Shown in pieces: positions 1 through 11,119 of a stretch of 44,466 nt of DNA (its first letter is position 1; each line of letters opens with the position of its first letter). A model generated the notes under the pieces. The model was not told where the DNA came from and did not search any database. It saw nothing but the letters and a program-made list of their open reading frames with translations. The stretch spans positions 1-44,466 of the forward strand of contig NZ_JADI01000013.1 in the NCBI RefSeq assembly GCF_000518305.1, in the 5' to 3' direction. This DNA is from Mycoplasma imitans ATCC 51306 (GTDB taxonomy: Bacteria; Bacillota_I; Bacilli_A; Mycoplasmatales; Mycoplasmoidaceae). The translations under genes and the position numbers were made by a program.

Positions 1-215
1 GATCCGTTTTGATACACGTTTTCATCATTATCAGCATTTTCTCTCAATAATTCTAGTTTGCCAACGTGTTCACCATCAACCAGAGCCTGTAAAACAGGCT
101 TAGCAATATAATCAGTGATGTTTAATAGTTGCTTTCCGCTATTAGGACCAAATTGTTTTACAAATTCAACGATTAATTTTTGAATCTGTTTCATTTGTTC
201 GTCTTTTGAATTCAT
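1..215 (-). CDS. Transposase, N-terminal part (probable IS256/mutator family)
   Basis: Partial gene; the ATG is at 213-215 on the minus strand and the frame is open to the window edge (about 71 codons). The product starts MNSKDEQMKQIQKLIVEF and includes the stretch VYQNG, which resembles the segment before the conserved core in mutator-type transposases. The catalytic DDE residues would lie outside the window. Family assignment rests on this weak protein resemblance plus the GTGTAAAA-containing terminal repeat. A TATAAT box at 236-241 (minus strand) lies about 20 bases before the start. The copy at the right end differs by one codon (Asn here, Ser there), which suggests recent duplication and two intact or recently intact elements. 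Confidence 0.65.
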   Translation of the reverse strand, partial: MNSKDEQMKQIQKLIVEFVKQFGPNSGKQLLNITDYIAKPVLQALVDGEHVGKLELLRENADNDENVYQNG

Positions 216-297
216 TTTTGTTTACCGTTTATAAAATTATATTAACCTTTCTTTTTTGAGTTAATTAATTGTTTTACACAAAATTGAATTCGGTGCC
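1..297 (-). mobile_element. Insertion sequence end, probable IS256 family (left copy, truncated by window edge)
   Basis: This stretch is the reverse complement of 44153-44449 with a single mismatch (T142 here against G44308 there). The homology stops sharply at 297/44153, so that is the element end, with the terminal bases GGCACC. About 20 bases inside the end is GTGTAAAA, a motif typical of IS256-family termini. The element carries the 5' end of a transposase gene reading leftward out of the window. Its other end and any target duplication lie outside the window and cannot be checked. Confidence 0.8.
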
Positions 298-393
298 TCA
301 AAAAAATAAATAATTGTTTGTTTTTTTTTATAAAATAAAAAAGTATAAATTTTTACTATTTATTAATAAAAATTGAATGTACAAAATTTTATT

Positions 394-2160
394 ATGATAA
401 GACTCAAGAAAAACAAAAACAAAATTGGGTTATTCGCTTCGCTATCAATGATGATTGGAGCAGTGATCGGTGTCGGTATTTTTGTTAAGAATATCGGAGT
501 GTTTCGAGAAACCGGAAATGATCCAACTTTAATTATTGCTGCGTGAGTAATTAGTGCGATTATTACGCTATTATTAGCATTATCATTTATTGAAGTAACG
601 ACAACTGGAAGTTCTAAATTTGGGGTTTCTGGTTATTGTGATATCAGTTTAGGTAAAAAAGCAGGACGCTTCTTCAAGATTTCTCAATCACACTTTTATA
701 ACGGAATCATTGGAGTGGTGTTATTCATGTATGCTGGTGAATTGTTTTTATTCATGGTTGACTCAAACGGCACCATGGGATTGTTAAACGATTTTAATAA
801 TAAATCACCGCGAGCATCAATCTTAATGACAATTGGGATTGCATTTGTCTTCTTTTTAATTTTCTTCGCGATTAATTCATTATCATTAACCGCATCAAAA
901 GCTTTTCAATCAACTAGTGTAATTATCAAGTTTTTACCAATTCTGATTGTTACAATCGTAGGAATTATTGCTGGTGCTAATAACTACAATCAATCTTTAT
1001 TAAACCAATCAAGTGCTGCTGCTCAAGCTGCTAACAAATTGGGCAACAGTCAATCAATTACGACAATCTTAGTAGTTTTACCTTCAATCTTATTTTCTTT
1101 TGACTCATTCTTAGGATTTACTTCAATTCAAGATAAGATGGCTAAACCGCAAAAATACACTAAGATCATCTTATCTTTTGGTGTTATTACAGTTTCTGTT
1201 GCATATATCTTGATCACATTAGGAATGATTTTTTTAGGTAACGGTTTTGCTGTTTCAAGTATTAACGAAAACTTATTAACTACTGTATTTAAGGTTGATG
1301 CTGAAAGAGCTAAAACAATTTCTTATGCATTTAGAATTATCTTTAACATCTTCTTATTAATTTCAATTCTTGGGGTAGCTAATGCGTTTATGCTAGTAAC
1401 TATCTCAAACCATCAGGGACTTGTTAATGATGATTTAATCTTTGGTTCTAAATGATTGAAACGTACACTTAATGGGAAGTTCAATACTGTATCTGAACAA
1501 GATAGACTATACAACTTCAAAAGCCAAATTATGGGTATAATATCTTACCTATTTATTGTGGTCATCTTTGGAACGATAATTGCAGCGATTAGTATTGGGA
1601 TGGGAAATGATCGAATCGCTGATGGTATTACCAATTTCCCAACACTATTTTTCTTTATTGTTTATGCATTAATTCCGTTTGCAATCTTTATCAAACGTAT
1701 GAAGGTAATGTTTAAAAATAAGGATAAACAATTAACTTCTGAAGAGAAAAAAGAATTAAGATTATTAGCTAAAACCCAAACACTTGATGGCAAGCAACAA
1801 GCTAGATTAAATGAATTAAAACAAAAAGAAGCTGATTACATTGAGTTGTTTAAATTAACAAAAGAACACAAGATAACTAAGTTCTTTATGTTTATAGCTC
1901 CGGTTGCTTCAATCTTGGTATTCATAACTTTTGCATACCAAGGTATCTGAGTGTTTTTAATTAATCCAATTATTACTTCAGTTAAAGATCCATTAAGTAT
2001 TACAGGTGCTTGAGGTGGATTTATTGAAGCTGATAAAACGATAGCAGGTAAAGGTTTACCGACTTACATGTTAACTGTTATTTACTTTGGTTTATTAGGT
2101 TTATTCTTATTTATTCCTTGAATTAACTCAGTTTTAAAGAAGCGTTATCCTAACGTTTAA
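394..2160 (+). CDS. APC-family amino acid permease
   Basis: A polytopic membrane protein of 588 residues expected to import or exchange amino acids across the single cell membrane. The N-terminus reads MIRLKKNKNKIGLFASLSMM followed by IGAVIGVGIF, the Gly-rich first helix typical of the amino acid-polyamine-organocation superfamily. Roughly a dozen hydrophobic segments follow, with a charged cytoplasmic loop at about residues 435-480. Several Trp are encoded by TGA (for example at 1453 and 1948), so the gene looks broken under the standard code. The start was chosen as the first in-frame ATG; no good ribosome binding site is visible. In M. pneumoniae amino acid permeases lie next to the p65 operon, a loose parallel to this window. 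The substrate cannot be read from the sequence; arginine or ornithine exchange is possible given arcA at 29117, but this is inference. Confidence 0.85.
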
Positions 2161-2216
2161 TCGTTAAGTTGAACAGTCAATTTGAAGATTTAGCTTTAGT
2201 ATAATTATTAAAGAGT

Positions 2217-3263
2217 ATGAGTGATAAGATCGATCAAAACTTAACCAATAGAAGTTCATCATTTGATAAACTTTCTAAGTGAGAAGCGTTTCTAGAAGGG
2301 TATAAGAACTTCTATGGTTTTGATTTTGAATGATCAAAATACATCAAGGATTGTAAACTTTATTATGGATACTTTAATATCCATAACTTCATTAAAACTT
2401 ACGGAAAAGAATGTGAAGAAGACTTTAAAAAGTTTAAGCAATCAATAGCTTTAAAAAAGCAAGAAGAAATTAATAAAGAACAGATCGAACAAGAGATTTC
2501 AAAAGATCTGTTTAGTGTTTATGATCAGTTGTTTTATGCTGATAGCTTAAGAAGTCGTTTATTAATTAATATTCTTAACCCCACAAACAGTTATGATAAG
2601 AAAGAGCTGAAACGTTCTTGAAAAAATGCTAAGGCTCAAGGTTATACTAAAGCCGAATGAATGAAGATGCTTCTAAACATTCCTTTCAAAAAGGGTGAAG
2701 AAGATCCTAACGATTATCAATACGATCTTGATCGGGTTTACAAAATACTTGACCAGATCAAAGAACTTAAGAAAAATTATCTAAATAAACAGATAAAAGA
2801 AAAGGCTGATCGTTTTTCAACAACAAAGATTAACGATTTTCAAGAAGATATTAATGAAGCATCTTTAGTAGTTGATTTCCACAATGATTTTGCTACTAAA
2901 CTAACTCCCAAAAAAGATGCTACACTTTCAGAAAAGGATTATGAAAACTACCAACAAGTAGTTAATAATTATCAGGTTAGCAATAATAAGCAAACAGAAT
3001 TACAACCAAGAACTAAAAAAGAGTTTGCTACACTAAATCCTTTTAACGAACAACAAGAGATTGATAAACGAATTCAAAGAAAGTTTGATGAAAAAATCAA
3101 TGAGATGAAATTAACCTCTTCGATGCTAGATTCAGAATTTAAAAAAGCTGAGCAAATTCGTAGACAAAACGAACTAGAATACCAGAAAAATAAAGAAGCT
3201 AGAGAGAATCTAACTAAAGAAATTGAAAATATTAATCAATCTTATACACATAAAAAAAGATAA
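2217..3263 (+). CDS. Unknown soluble protein with C-terminal coiled coil
   Basis: A 348-residue hydrophilic protein that I do not recognise. It has no signal peptide or membrane segment. The first 150 residues are Trp/Tyr/Phe-rich and probably folded (for example KWEAFLEGYKNFYGFDFEW, with TGA-encoded Trp). The last 100 residues are highly charged, with heptad-like patterns (QEEIDKRI-type and EQIRRQNELEYQKNKEA). It starts 56 bases after the permease and ends 46 bases before rpsU, which has its own promoter and strong ribosome binding site. A Mycoplasma-conserved protein next to rpsU is plausible but not established here. Confidence 0.75.
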
Positions 3264-3268
3264 TATCT

Positions 3269-3274
3269 TATAAT
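3269..3274 (+). promoter_or_regulatory. -10 box for rpsU
   Basis: A perfect TATAAT lies just after the stop codon of the preceding gene, about 36 bases before the rpsU start. No clear -35 box is visible, which is usual in mycoplasmas. Confidence 0.6.
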
Positions 3275-3309
3275 ATACAAGTGAAAATTTTAGAAAAGGA
3301 GGTAATTTT

Positions 3310-3492
3310 GTGCCAAAAATCGAAGTAAAAGACGGAGATCTTGAATTAGCATTACGTAAATTTAAACGCGTTGCTAGCGAAACTAAGAGATCATTCCTTA
3401 AACACGAATACCACCTTAGAAAAGGCGTTAAAAGACGAGAAAAAGAAAAAGCAGCTCGTAAACGTTTACAAAAAAAACACCGAATGTACTAG
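3310..3492 (+). CDS. rpsU: Small ribosomal subunit protein bS21
   Basis: A 60-residue basic protein, the usual length for bS21, which sits on the 30S platform near the anti-Shine-Dalgarno end of 16S rRNA. The sequence has the family pattern: acidic start (KDGDLELALRKFKR), central ETKRSFLKHEYHLRKGVKRR, and an Arg/Lys-rich tail ending KRLQKKHRMY. It starts with GTG at 3310, supported by one of the strongest ribosome binding sites in the window, AAGGAGGT at 3296-3303, six bases upstream. Most other genes here have weak or no such site. The gene is a single transcription unit, bounded by TATAAT at 3269 and an intrinsic terminator at 3520-3548. Confidence 0.96.
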   Translation: MPKIEVKDGDLELALRKFKRVASETKRSFLKHEYHLRKGVKRREKEKAARKRLQKKHRMY

Positions 3493-3519
3493 TCTTTTAA
3501 CCAATTAAGAAAATATAGA

Positions 3520-3548
3520 AAAGTTATAGCATTGCTATAACTTTTTTT
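3520..3548 (+). terminator. Rho-independent terminator after rpsU
   Basis: A near-perfect hairpin (AAAGTTATAGCA paired with TGCTATAACTTT) is followed by a run of T. It lies 28 bases after the rpsU stop. Confidence 0.9.
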
Positions 3549-3576
3549 ATTAAATATTAGGCAAATTTATATACGA

Positions 3577-3607
3577 AATAAAAAATAGGGAATTCAGCAT
3601 TCCCTAT
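3577..3607 (-). terminator. Rho-independent terminator after tRNA-His
   Basis: Read on the minus strand, an 8-bp stem (ATAGGGAA paired with TTCCCTAT at 3600-3607 and 3585-3592) with a 7-base loop is followed by TTTTTTATTT. It lies about 29 bases beyond the tRNA 3' end. It is separate from the rpsU terminator, which points the other way. Confidence 0.8.
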
Positions 3608-3635
3608 CGTATTTATATGAAGTTTTATATTTTAA

Positions 3636-3713
3636 TGGGGCGATTGACGGGATTTGAACCCGTGCATGCCTGATTCACAGTCAGGTGCGTTAAACCGCTT
3701 CGCCACAACCGCC
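3636..3713 (-). tRNA. tRNA-His (GTG anticodon)
   Basis: The minus strand folds as a cloverleaf with an 8-bp acceptor stem (GGCGGTTG paired with CAATCGCC). This includes the extra G-1:C73 pair that identifies histidine tRNA. The anticodon loop has GTG inside the stem CTGACT...AATCAG, and the T arm contains GGGTTCAAATCCC. The CCA end is encoded. A TATAAT at 3729-3734 (minus strand) lies about 16 bases upstream and a terminator follows, so it is a single-gene unit. Confidence 0.97.
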
Positions 3714-3728
3714 ATAATCACGAAACAT

Positions 3729-3734
3729 ATTATA
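3729..3734 (-). promoter_or_regulatory. -10 box for tRNA-His
   Basis: TATAAT on the minus strand, with its 3' end 15 bases before the first tRNA base. Confidence 0.65.
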
Positions 3735-3817
3735 CTACATAATATTTTTATCACACTAGAAATCTGCATTTTATCTATCTTATGTTTATTTTGTATATGT
3801 ACAAGAATAAACTTAAA

Positions 3818-3826
3818 TGTTATAAT
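3818..3826 (+). promoter_or_regulatory. Extended -10 promoter for the 892-aa anchored protein
   Basis: TGTTATAAT, an extended -10 element (TGnTATAAT), lies about 36 bases before the ATG at 3863. No clear -35 box is visible. Confidence 0.6.
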
Positions 3827-3862
3827 TAATAAATACAAAATATAAGTTAACTATTTCTGGAT

Positions 3863-6541
3863 ATGAAATTATTTAAAAAAGTTCTTTTTGGTGCTAGTTT
3901 ATTCGGTGTTGGAGTCGGTTCAATCATGAGTGGACTATACTTCTATCAAAGAGATATAAGTATTGATAAAATATCACCAGTTGAACGACAAAGCAATGAG
4001 GTTATGTCAGAAGAAAGTAACCTAAATGGTTATGATCCTAACAACCCTGATGCTTTTTTAAGAAGCAATATTTCTTTTAATAATCGTAATTTCTGCGACG
4101 AAAAGCAAGCTGCTTCTTATTACTTATCAGTAGCAAATAATTTTGTTGACCGCAAATTGATGATTGGTGAGAATATTCAAAAAGACCAAGTGACTGGTGA
4201 AATCATCAACACAGATGGTCTTAAATCAATTACAGACCCATCATTTGCAGCTAATAACTACAAGCCAGCTTACTTATTAGAAGATAACAAATACACTTCA
4301 GTTCAATCTGAAGCTGCGCTTCAAAGAATTAAAGCTCCTGAAAAATACATTAAGAGTGCTAACGGATTAATCTACACTCAAAGTGAAGCTAACAATATCC
4401 CAACTACTACAACGCAACCAACTAATGCGCAAAAACAAGCTTCAATCGATGAACAATTAAACCGATTGTTTAAAGATGTTTACTATTACCAGTTTGAAAA
4501 CGTAACTGGTAATGGTCCAGCAGTTATTGATGTTAACCCACTTAACTTAATTGATATCCTAAGAGTTAAGAATTTAGCAATCGATTCATTAAACTTAGAT
4601 AATAGTCCGTTCGATATTAAGTTATATGAATTAAATAGTGATAAAAGCCAATACAGCAAGGTTGATAACACTGCTTTATACAATAAGCAAACAATTTCTG
4701 ATATTGGTAACCGCATCTACACAATTATTAATAACTTCTTAATGAATGGTTTATATATCAACGTTAAGGGTACAATTAATAATAACAACAAACCGTTTAC
4801 AATCTGATATGGTATTCCATACCTATCAATTAGTAAAACTTCTTCAGTTGAATACCGATTACCAGCTTATCTAAGATCTGATACAGAAAATATCAATAAG
4901 TATCATGCGTTTTCTAATATCAATTCATTTATTGATAGTATTCAAGCGTTTACAGATCCAGGCACATTTAGAAAACAATTTTCATCATTAACACCGATTC
5001 GCACAGCTTTCAACAAAGTTGTAGCTAATAATTATAACCTTAACTATGATGTAGCTAAAGCTAATGGTTTATTCAACGGTTTCCAAGACAACACAATTCG
5101 TGCTACTGTTCATGGTGATGGAAATGGTATCGGTTGATCAGGTGATGTTCAAGGTAATAACAACGTAGGGATCTATACTAATCCAAGAGCTAAGTTTGTT
5201 GATATGTCAATTAGTCTTAACGTAAGTCAAAATGGAATTCAAAGTTACCGTGTTCCAGCTGATTTAGTTAACCAATTAAGATCACAATTAAAAGCAGCTA
5301 TCCCATCTGAAAGCACACAGAAAGAACAGTTAATTAACCAATTAGTATCTGCAGCACAATCAGTGCTAACTAAAAAGATTTTTGATGGCTTTGATATCAG
5401 TTCAAACACTTCACGTGATGATATTAAAACTTACATGAGTTCAGTTATTCTTAACCAACTAAACTTACAATTAGCATCAGCACTAATACAATCAGGTCAA
5501 GCTATTAATGTTAATGCACAAAATGCGTTACAAAATTTAGTAAACAATTTATTTTCGCTAAATGAAACCCTAAACTCTAAAGATAAGATGTTTGTAATCC
5601 AATACAACAATCAACCGTTGTTCTCACTAAACATCTTAAGTGATGAAAACTTGAAGAGTTTATTTATGGACAGATATAATGCTGATCCAAATAGTAGCGC
5701 GATCAATGTTTTAGCGCAAACACTAAAAGAATATAAAAAGCAATTCCCTAACCGTGTTAATACATTATTAGTTAATGTATCTAACTCTGTAAGTTATGAT
5801 CCTGCTAAAAAACAAGTTACATTAAAACCTCTTAATGATAACAACTTATTTGTTAAGTATAATAGTCAAAACTTTAGTTTAAGTAATTTATACCAACAAT
5901 TAGGTTTACAACAAATTAGTCGAGGTATTCGTATCTTAAATGATCGTGGTGATACATCTAATAGTGATGTTAACCCTGATGGAATTATTGGACCAATTAG
6001 CACAACATTATTTAATTCAGATAATAATGCCAACATGCAACATCTAGTTAACGTTTATGATGTAATGTTAGCTTGAAAAAAAGATGGAACAATTAAACAA
6101 ACACGATTAGCCAAGATCTTTAACCAAACTGTTAACCCTTCTGTAAGCAATACTAAATTAATTAAATACCGCAGTGAGATCAAGCCTGAGATCGCTTCAG
6201 TTACCCAAGAATCTAAAGATGTTTTAGTTTTAAGAAACTGATTAGGTGATATCATCTATGAAGGTACTTATGATAAAGCTAACTGACCAAGTGATGAAGA
6301 GATTAAAAACATCACAGCAACAGCAGCTAGCACGATGACGATTAACCCTTCAACAAGATTCTTATACGAAAACGATAAGTTAACACAAGTAGCTAACCTT
6401 AACTTAATTTATGAAATTCGCCTAAAGAACACAACCAAATTATTTGATAGTTATAAAGATGCATTTAACTACATCTGAAGAGTAATCAAAGTTAGTGCAG
6501 TTAAAATTAATAATCAACCAACTAATACCAACAATAATTAA
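3863..6541 (+). CDS. Large N-terminally anchored protein of unknown function
   Basis: An 892-residue protein that I do not recognise. It begins with a short basic stretch and a Gly-rich hydrophobic segment (about residues 7-27, KVLFGASLFGVGVGSIMSG). There is no lipobox Cys, so it is either an N-terminal membrane anchor or a cleaved signal; the remainder would then face outside. The rest is Asn/Gln/Ser/Thr-rich and mostly hydrophilic, typical of exposed mycoplasma proteins. Two Cys are rare features here, one early (NFCDEKQ, about residue 77). Several Trp are TGA-encoded, so the standard code would split it into pieces. It has its own extended -10 promoter. Its stop at 6539-6541 abuts the convergent trmB gene end with no gap. 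It could be an adhesin, nuclease or transport accessory; nothing visible decides this. Confidence 0.8.
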
Positions 6542-7183
6542 TTAGATAAACTTAAATACAACCTTATTAATATTTTTATTCAAGTTAATAAAGCGTTGCT
6601 CGTATTCGGTAATTACATTATCTTTTAATAGATCATCGTTTATATCAAGACTGTGCAAGTCAAACGTATAAGCGATGATTTTTATTTTTTCAACACTTTG
6701 AATCATTTCAAGTGCATAAGCAAATAAAGCATCATTATCAGTTTTGAATTCGATAATGCCGTCAGGTTTGAGAATTCTTTGATATTTACTTAAAAAATTA
6801 ATATCAACAAGACGCTTTTTAGCATGACGCTTTTTTGGTCATGGGTCTGAAAAATTTAGATAAATTTTATCAAATGATTGGTTAGCTATCTCATGATCAA
6901 TCAATGCAAAATCACCGTTGATAATATATAAATTTGTTAATTGTTCAAGTTGTTCACATTTATTGATCATCTTTAAGATCACAGTAGCGTTTTTTTCAAT
7001 TCCGAAGTAGTTCACTTCACGATTGTTTAACGCTTTTTGGTAAATAAATCCTCCTTTACCTGAACCGATCTCCAAAACGTTGTTTTGATTGGAATCTAAT
7101 TTAACTTTTAACTGATCAATACTAATAATGTTTTTGGCTTTGTTGATCTTTAAATGAGCATCTTTGATATTTCTAATTCGCAT
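6542..7183 (-). CDS. trmB: tRNA (guanine-N7-)-methyltransferase
   Basis: A 213-residue SAM-dependent enzyme that methylates G46 in the variable loop of tRNA to m7G. The SAM-binding motif I is clear (NVLEIGSGKGGFIYQKA, about residues 35-51). The acidic end of the next strand follows (YFGIEKN). The TrmB signature is FSDPWPKKRHAKKRL, with Trp encoded by TGA. The last part contains an FKTDND motif (about residue 150), also a family feature. Length is normal. It lies 5 bases downstream of trmL in the same direction, so the two tRNA methyltransferases form one operon. The last base of its stop codon region touches the convergent gene on the left, an extremely tight arrangement. Confidence 0.93.
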
Positions 7184-7188
7184 AAATT

Positions 7189-7680
7189 TTATTCAATGTT
7201 CTTAAATTCGTTTTGTCGACTCAGTTCATATAAAGCACAGATGACACTATTAGCAAGATTGAAACTTCTAATCGCATTGTGCATGGGAATTTTGACTAAA
7301 TTATCTTTATATTTGGTCAACAAATCATTAGGTAAACCATTTGTTTCTTCACCAAAAATTAAATAAACAGCTTTATTATGATCCAAATATTCTTTAAAAT
7401 TAATATCTGATAAATAGTTATCAGCTTTTTTAGTAAATAAAAACAAATTGTCATCAATCTGATTTTGCTTAATGAATTCATCAAAATCAGCATATTGTTT
7501 TAATTTTAGATTATCTCAATAATCTAAACCAGCTCGTTTAAACCGTTCATCCGTTATAAAAAAACCAAACGGATGAATCATATGTAAGGTAGCGTTAAAA
7601 CCAACACAACTTCTTGCTATATTACCAGCATTTCTTGGGTCTTGTGGCTGATATAAAACAACATTAATTTTAGATGACAT
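7189..7680 (-). CDS. trmL: tRNA (cytidine/uridine-34-2'-O)-methyltransferase, SpoU (SPOUT) family
   Basis: A 163-residue trefoil-knot methyltransferase of the TrmL/YibK type, which adds a 2'-O-methyl group at wobble position 34 of certain leucine tRNAs. The start is MSSKINVVLYQPQDPRNAGN, with the typical N-terminal NAGNIAR motif (motif 1). Further on are VYLIFGEETNGLP (motif 2, SAM site) and IPMHNAIRSFNLANSVICALYE (motif 3), here about residues 130-153. The length matches the short YibK group, which lacks an N-terminal RNA-binding extension. It is divergently arranged with ileS across a 72-base spacer and is followed by trmB. Substrate choice cannot be read from the sequence. Confidence 0.9.
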
Positions 7681-7752
7681 GACGATATAATTTTAATTAT
7701 TTAAAATAAAAGTGCTTTTTATTTTTAAAATAAAATAAGTCAAAACCTGGTT

Positions 7753-10449
7753 ATGAATAAAAATTATAAAGATACATTATTAATGCCATCAACAACTTTT
7801 GAAATGAAGGCAAATTTAGCGACTAAAGAAAGTAAGATCCAACAAAAGTGGTTAGATGATAAGATCTACCAACTAAGATTAGAAAAAAACAAGAACAACA
7901 TCCAAAAGATTTTACATGACGGACCACCTTATGCTAATGGTGATATTCATGTTGGTCACACAATGAACAAAATTCTAAAAGATGTGATCGTAAGAAGATG
8001 ATTAATGCAAGGGTATTACAGTCCGTTTATCTTAGGGTGAGATACGCACGGTTTGCCGATTGAACATGCAGTGCAATCTAAATTAGGTCAAAAGGAGTTT
8101 TTCAAATTATCAGTACTAGAACGTATTGAAGTTTGTCGTGATTTTGCTTTTAACCAGGTGCAAAAGCAAAAAGAACAGTTTGCCAGTCTTGGGTTGGTAA
8201 CTGATTTTAAAGTTTGTTATCACACATACGATAAGCAATACGAAGTTGATCAATTAAAGGTGTTTGCTAAAATGATCAACGAAGGTTTGGTATACCAAGA
8301 TTACAAACCAATTTATTGATCTTGATCATCTAAATCAGTTTTATCAGATGCCGAGATCGAATACAAAGAAACAAAAAGTCCAAGTATTTACGTATCTTTT
8401 AAAACATTAGATAACGATCTTGTTGGCAAAGATGTTAATTTGGTGATTTGGACAACCACACCTTGGACTTTACCATCAAATTTAGCGATCTCAGTTCATC
8501 CAGAACTAGAATACACCTTATTTGAAGTTAATAATAATAATAAGTATTTAGTAGGTGCTAACTTATTTGATCAATTAGTTGAAAAATTTAAGTTTAATAA
8601 CCCAAAAATTATTAAGAAACTTAAAGGTAACTTATTAGATAAGATTAAATACCAACACTGTTTATATGAAAACAAAACAGGTATTGTTGTTCTAGGCGAA
8701 CACGTAAGTGATTCTGATGGTACAGGTTTAGTTCATACAGCACCAGGGTTTGGTCTTGATGACTTTTTAGTATGTAAGAAGTATGGAATTGATGCTTATG
8801 TACCAATCAACGACGATGGTTGTTTTGATCAAACAGTACATGATAAACAACTTGTAGGGGTATTTTATGATGATGCTAACAAGATCATTACCAAGCAACT
8901 TGAAGCAAAAAATTCTTTACTATCATTTGGTTTTATCAATCACCAAGCAGCTCATGACTGAAGATCAAAAAAACCAGTTATTTATCGTGCTACAAAGCAG
9001 TGATTCATTAATATTAAATCAATAAAAGATCAGTTAATAAAAAATATTAATAACGTTAAATATCCAAACGATCGTTATGCTAAAAGAATGTTAAATATGG
9101 TGGCTGAACGTTCAGACTGATGCATTTCACGTCAAAGAACTTGAGGATTACCAATTCCAATTATCTTTGATGATAACCACGAACCAATTCTTGATAAAGA
9201 ATTAATTGACAACACGATTAGAATTATGGAAGCTGAAGGCGTTAAAGCTTGATACGAACATGATGCTAAGTATTTTTTAACTAATAAATATGATCCAAGA
9301 AAAGAATATTATAAGGAAACTGATATTCTTGATGTGTGGTTTGATTCTGGTACATCATTTAATGTTTTAAAAGAAAACGGCATTAATACCAAAGCAACAA
9401 TCTACTTTGAGGGTAATGATCAGTATCGTGGTTGATTCAACTCTAGTATGATTTGTGCGACAGTTTTAAATAAAACTGCTCCTTATCAAGAATTAGTTTC
9501 ACATGGATTTACTCTTGATGAAAAGGGTATGAAAATGTCAAAATCACAGGGTAATGTGATTAATCCTTTAACGATCATTAAAAACAAAGGTGCTGACATT
9601 TTAAGACTGTGAGCGGCATCAATTGATTATTCAAACGATCACAGAATTGGTAATCAAATAATTGATCAAAATAGTGAAATTTACCGTAAAATTCGTAATA
9701 GTTTATTTAGATTTATCTTAGGAAATCTAAATGATTTTGATTTTAAACCATTAGGCGAATATCAACTAAGCTTAGCTGATTTACTTACAATTAATCATGT
9801 GAATAAATCGTTTAAAAAGATCGATCAAGCTTATCTAAATTATGACTATTTAGATATTACTAAAGAACTAAATCAAATGGTTGTTGAACTATCAGCTTGA
9901 TACTTTGAATTAATCAAAGACAGCTTATACTGTAATAGCAAAAATGATTCAACTAGAAAAGCAATTCAAGCTACACTAAACTACATCTTTATTAATGCAC
10001 TATTTAGAATTGCGCCAATTTTAGTACATACTTGTGAAGAAGCTTATTCACACTACCAAGTCCCTAATAAAGAAAAATCGGTTTATCTAATTGATCAACC
10101 ACAATTGTTTGAAATTAAATCTGATTTAGATCTTGAAAGTTTAGCAAACCAATTTAATAAACTAAAAGATGATGTTTATGCTCAAATTGAAAAATTAAGA
10201 AAAGACAAAGTGATTGCTAAATCAAATGAAGTGGTAGTTTATCTATCAAAACAATATTTAGATATAAACAAACATTTAGTTAAATCATTAAAATCTTGGT
10301 TAAATGTTGCTGAAGTTTATTTCACCAAAAATGATGAAATTACCGTAGAAAAAACTGATTTTAATAAATGTTTAAGATGCTGAAATTACTTTAAAGAATT
10401 AAGTAAAACCAACAACGAGATCTGTGATCGCTGTAGTAAATTAGTTTAG
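7753..10449 (+). CDS. ileS: Isoleucine-tRNA ligase
   Basis: A class I aminoacyl-tRNA synthetase of 898 residues that charges tRNA-Ile. It has the HIGH-type motif in [18 protein letters not shown] (HVGH, about residue 62), the editing (CP1) domain with TTPWTLPSN and [12 protein letters not shown]-type motifs, and KMSKS in [12 protein letters not shown] (about residue 595). At the C-terminus are two CxxC pairs (CLRCW and CDRCSKLV) forming the zinc site seen in bacterial-type IleRS. Trp codons are a mix of TGA and TGG. The start is the first ATG of the frame, 72 bases from the divergent trmL. No T-box leader is visible in this short spacer. The flavodoxin gene starts on the next base after the stop, suggesting cotranscription. 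Confidence 0.97.
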
Positions 10450-10962
10450 ATGAAAAAGATTGTGATTGTTTATGGCACTAATCTTGGAACAACGGAATTA
10501 ATTGCCAAAAAAATTGAAGCAGAGATTAAATATCCAACAACATTAATCGATGTTACTAAAACCAACGTGGATTTCATCAACGAATTTGATGTGATCATTT
10601 TTGGCACATCTACTTGGGGAACGGGTGATATCTTAGATGTTTGGTTAGAATTTGATTTCAAACGTCTTGAAGTAGAAAACAAAACATTCTTACTATTTGG
10701 TTGTGGTGATTGCCAAACTTATCCTTACACTTTTTGCGATGGAATGGGACGTTTGTTTGAGATCTTAAATCGTAAGAAAGCTCACATTATTGGTGCAACT
10801 GATATTAAAGAATACGAATACGATTTCGAAGAGTCAAGAGCGCTTTATAAAAACAAAGTGGTTGGTTTAATGATTGATCAAGATTCTCAACCTGAAAAAA
10901 CTGATTTTCGGATCAAAAAATGAACTACTTGAATTAACGAAAATTTAGGCAGAATATTATAA
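10450..10962 (+). CDS. Flavodoxin
   Basis: A 170-residue flavodoxin, a small FMN-binding electron carrier. The phosphate-binding loop is at the start (VYGTNLGTTELIAKKI, residues 6-21). The flavin-contacting loops fit FGTSTWGTGDILDVW (about residues 55-69) and LFGCGDCQTYPYTFCDGMG (about residues 80-98). Its length is that of a long-chain flavodoxin. It begins with no gap after ileS and is followed by a promoter for the cytadherence operon. A likely electron partner is the NADP reductase-like flavoprotein at 30386-31372, but pairing is inference. Confidence 0.93.
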
Positions 10963-11002
10963 TTGCTATTTGCTTTTATTTAGGTAATATCAAACTTTAT
11001 TT

Positions 11003-11011
11003 TGTTATAAT
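11003..11011 (+). promoter_or_regulatory. Extended -10 promoter for the P65/HMW2-type operon
   Basis: TGTTATAAT, an extended -10 element, lies 108 bases before the first gene. This implies a leader of about 100 bases. The leader contains an inverted repeat (CTCTGA at 11033-11038 and TCAGAG at 11051-11056). Confidence 0.6.
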
Positions 11012-11119
11012 ATTTTATGATAATGGACACAACTCTGATTTTTCATTATTTCAGAGGCTTTTACCATATATCTAGAATATTATTTTTATTACACTTAAAA
11101 TTGCAATTGGCAAAATATA

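Noticed and set aside
3632-3845. Two small frames over tRNA-His
   Set aside because: Both run through the tRNA gene and have no coding signs.
7681-7752. T-box leader before ileS
   Set aside because: The spacer is only 72 bases, with no T-box sequence or specifier stem.
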